Of a stretch of DNA of 43,253 nucleotides, positions 42,147 through 43,253 are shown piece by piece (within the stretch, counting starts at the first letter, position 1; every line of letters starts with the position of its first letter). The stretch is taken from the NCBI RefSeq assembly GCF_029240175.1, contig NZ_JARBTM010000034.1:1-43253 (forward strand). Reading direction: 5' to 3'. The notes under the pieces are model-generated. The model searched no databases. It was given only the letters and a program-made list of their open reading frames with translations, and was not told the DNA's origin. Origin of the DNA: Anaerosolibacter sp. GTDB lineage: Bacteria > Bacillota > Clostridia > Peptostreptococcales > Thermotaleaceae. The position numbers and the translations under genes were made by a program.

Positions 42147-43087
42147 TGGCAGAGAAGATTGCAACTAGGGAAGCCTATGGAAAAGCCCTGGCGAAGCTGG
42201 GAAAAATAAATGACAAGGTCGTTGTTTTGGATGCCGACTTATCAAAATCTACAAAAACTGCGGATTTCCAAAAAGTATTTCCAGAGCGATTCTTCAATAT
42301 GGGGATTGCAGAACAAAATTTAATGGGAACGGCTGCAGGTTTTGCAGCGGCAGGTAAAGTGCCTTTTGCAAGCACTTTTGCAATGTTTGCTACTGGAAGA
42401 GCCTTTGAGATTATTAGAAATTCCATTTGTTATCCAAAAATGAATGTGAAAGTTTGTGCTACCCATGCAGGAATTACTGTTGGAGAGGATGGGGCATCTC
42501 ATCAAGCTTTAGAGGATCTGGCATGCATGAGAGCAATTCCAAATATGGTGGTCATCAACCCTTCAGATGCAGTTTCAGCAGAACAGGCTGTTTTCGCAGG
42601 AGCAGAGCATTATGGACCAGTATATATGAGATTTGGAAGAGCTGCTGTTCCTGTGATATATGATGAGAATACTTTTAAGTTTGAGATTGGAAAAGGAATT
42701 CAACATGGGGATGGAACACATGTAACCATCATAGGTACTGGCATTATGGTGGCAGAGGCCCTCGAAGCGAAAGAAATATTAGCGCTGGAAGGCATTCAAG
42801 CTAGAGTCATCGATATGCATACCATTAAGCCTATTGATCAGGAAATTATTATCAAGGCCGCAAAGGAAACAGGAGCTATAGTTACCGCTGAAGAGCATAA
42901 TATCATTGGCGGATTAGGCTCTGCTGTGGCAGAAGTATTGGTGGAAAATACACCAGTGCCTATGAAACGAGTCGGTACCCAGGACACTTTTGGTGAATCT
43001 GGAAAGCCGAATGACTTGATGAAGAAATATGGGTTAACGGCAGGCCATATTGTGGAAGCCGTGAAAGATGTTTTAAAATTAAAATAA
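42146..43087 (+). CDS. Transketolase, C-terminal (pyrimidine-binding) subunit
   Basis: A 313-residue partner with the pyrimidine-binding domain and the C-terminal domain. It shows VVLDADLSKSTKT, RFFNMGIAEQNLMGTAAGFA (catalytic Glu in GIAEQN, about 54), THAGITVGEDGASHQALED and TAEEHNIIGGLGSAVAEV. A transketolase needs both subunits. The 1-nt overlap with the upstream gene implies coupled translation. A 1-deoxyxylulose-5-phosphate synthase-like enzyme is less likely because of the split organisation and motifs. A strong terminator follows. Confidence 0.95.
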   Translation: MAEKIATREAYGKALAKLGKINDKVVVLDADLSKSTKTADFQKVFPERFFNMGIAEQNLMGTAAGFAAAGKVPFASTFAMFATGRAFEIIRNSICYPKMNVKVCATHAGITVGEDGASHQALEDLACMRAIPNMVVINPSDAVSAEQAVFAGAEHYGPVYMRFGRAAVPVIYDENTFKFEIGKGIQHGDGTHVTIIGTGIMVAEALEAKEILALEGIQARVIDMHTIKPIDQEIIIKAAKETGAIVTAEEHNIIGGLGSAVAEVLVENTPVPMKRVGTQDTFGESGKPNDLMKKYGLTAGHIVEAVKDVLKLK

Positions 43088-43098
43088 TTTTTTTAAAG

Positions 43099-43133
43099 GA
43101 AGAGCGCTTTTTAGAGTGCTCTTCTTATTTTTA
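43099..43133 (+). terminator. Intrinsic terminator of the transketolase operon
   Basis: GAAGAGCGCT (43099-43108) and AGTGCTCTTC (43115-43124), one G-T pair, 6-nt loop, then TTATTTTTA. Confidence 0.9.
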
Positions 43134-43164
43134 TGACGGTATGAATAAAGGATACGACATAATC

Positions 43165-43241
43165 GTAGGGAGCGGCCCCTGTGCCGTTCCGTTATGTTAT
43201 TTCTCCGCGATAAACGGAAGGCCACAGGGGGCCTTCCCTAC
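43165..43241. repeat. MITE-like palindromic element with GTAGGG/CCCTAC ends
   Basis: A 77-bp element whose first 27 bases pair imperfectly with its last 27 (GTAGGGAG...CCGTTCCG with CGGAAGGCC...TCCCTAC). Its arms share long blocks with 33861-33932 (CCCCTGTGCCGTTCCG and GGCCACAGGGGGCCTTCCC), while the centres differ in length and sequence. Confidence 0.65.
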
Positions 43242-43253
43242 ATAATGATTGAT

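Overview
The window looks like part of a chromosome from a low-GC, anaerobic, spore-forming Clostridia species, most like the Alkaliphilus group. This rests on protein flavour, AGGAGG-type ribosome sites, many TTG and GTG starts, a GerS/YdcC-like lipoprotein beside alanine racemase, split transketolase subunits and an intergenic repeat load. No species was confirmed. No prophage, CRISPR array, rRNA or tRNA was seen.

Layout. 1-411 (-): start of an oxaloacetate decarboxylase alpha / pyruvate carboxylase B subunit. 608-2450: Lrp/AsnC regulator and a convergent aspartate-type aminotransferase. 2779-5803: plsC-like acyltransferase, rsgA behind a long structured leader, and a lipoprotein. 6090-17262: addB-addA-sbcD-sbcC, a tightly packed double-strand-break repair operon. 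17580-21868: cold-shock protein, NADP-type glutamate dehydrogenase, a polysaccharide deacetylase split by a frameshift, and an iron-sulfur aldo/keto reductase. 22213-28496: phosphatidylserine decarboxylase, PHP phosphatase, CorA transporter, CHASE4-like HD-GYP phosphodiesterase, CBS-ACT protein and a coiled-coil protein. 28628-33787: acpS, nnr, a CBS protein, gerS-like lipoprotein, alr and the EndoAI/EndoA (MazF) pair; the block is largely syntenic with the Bacillus subtilis acpS-ydcC-alrA-ndoAI-ndoA region. 34090-40237: exported protein, murJ, DUF5693 membrane protein, csaB and tagA/wecG, an envelope polymer operon. 40440-43087: YitT family protein and the two transketolase subunits.

The genes are mostly core functions: repair, envelope and lipid synthesis, sporulation-linked wall metabolism and central carbon metabolism. 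The unusual material lies between them. (1) A 222-nt multi-hairpin domain closed by a perfect 13-bp stem sits in the rsgA leader, and a related element with compensatory stem changes lies upstream of addB. (2) The rsgA leader also has a consensus promoter, two short ORFs with ribosome sites and two terminators just ahead of a TTG start, which suggests attenuation. (3) An exact 99-bp repeat with hairpin structure occurs at 1111 and 21905. (4) The deacetylase is interrupted at an A7 run, in the phase of a -1 slippery heptamer. (5) Palindromic GTAGGG...CCCTAC MITE-like elements occur at 17286, 33861 and 43165, with a half-eroded relative at 5157.

All promoter, terminator and RNA-structure calls were made by eye without folding software. 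Functions come from motif and synteny recognition, not database searches.
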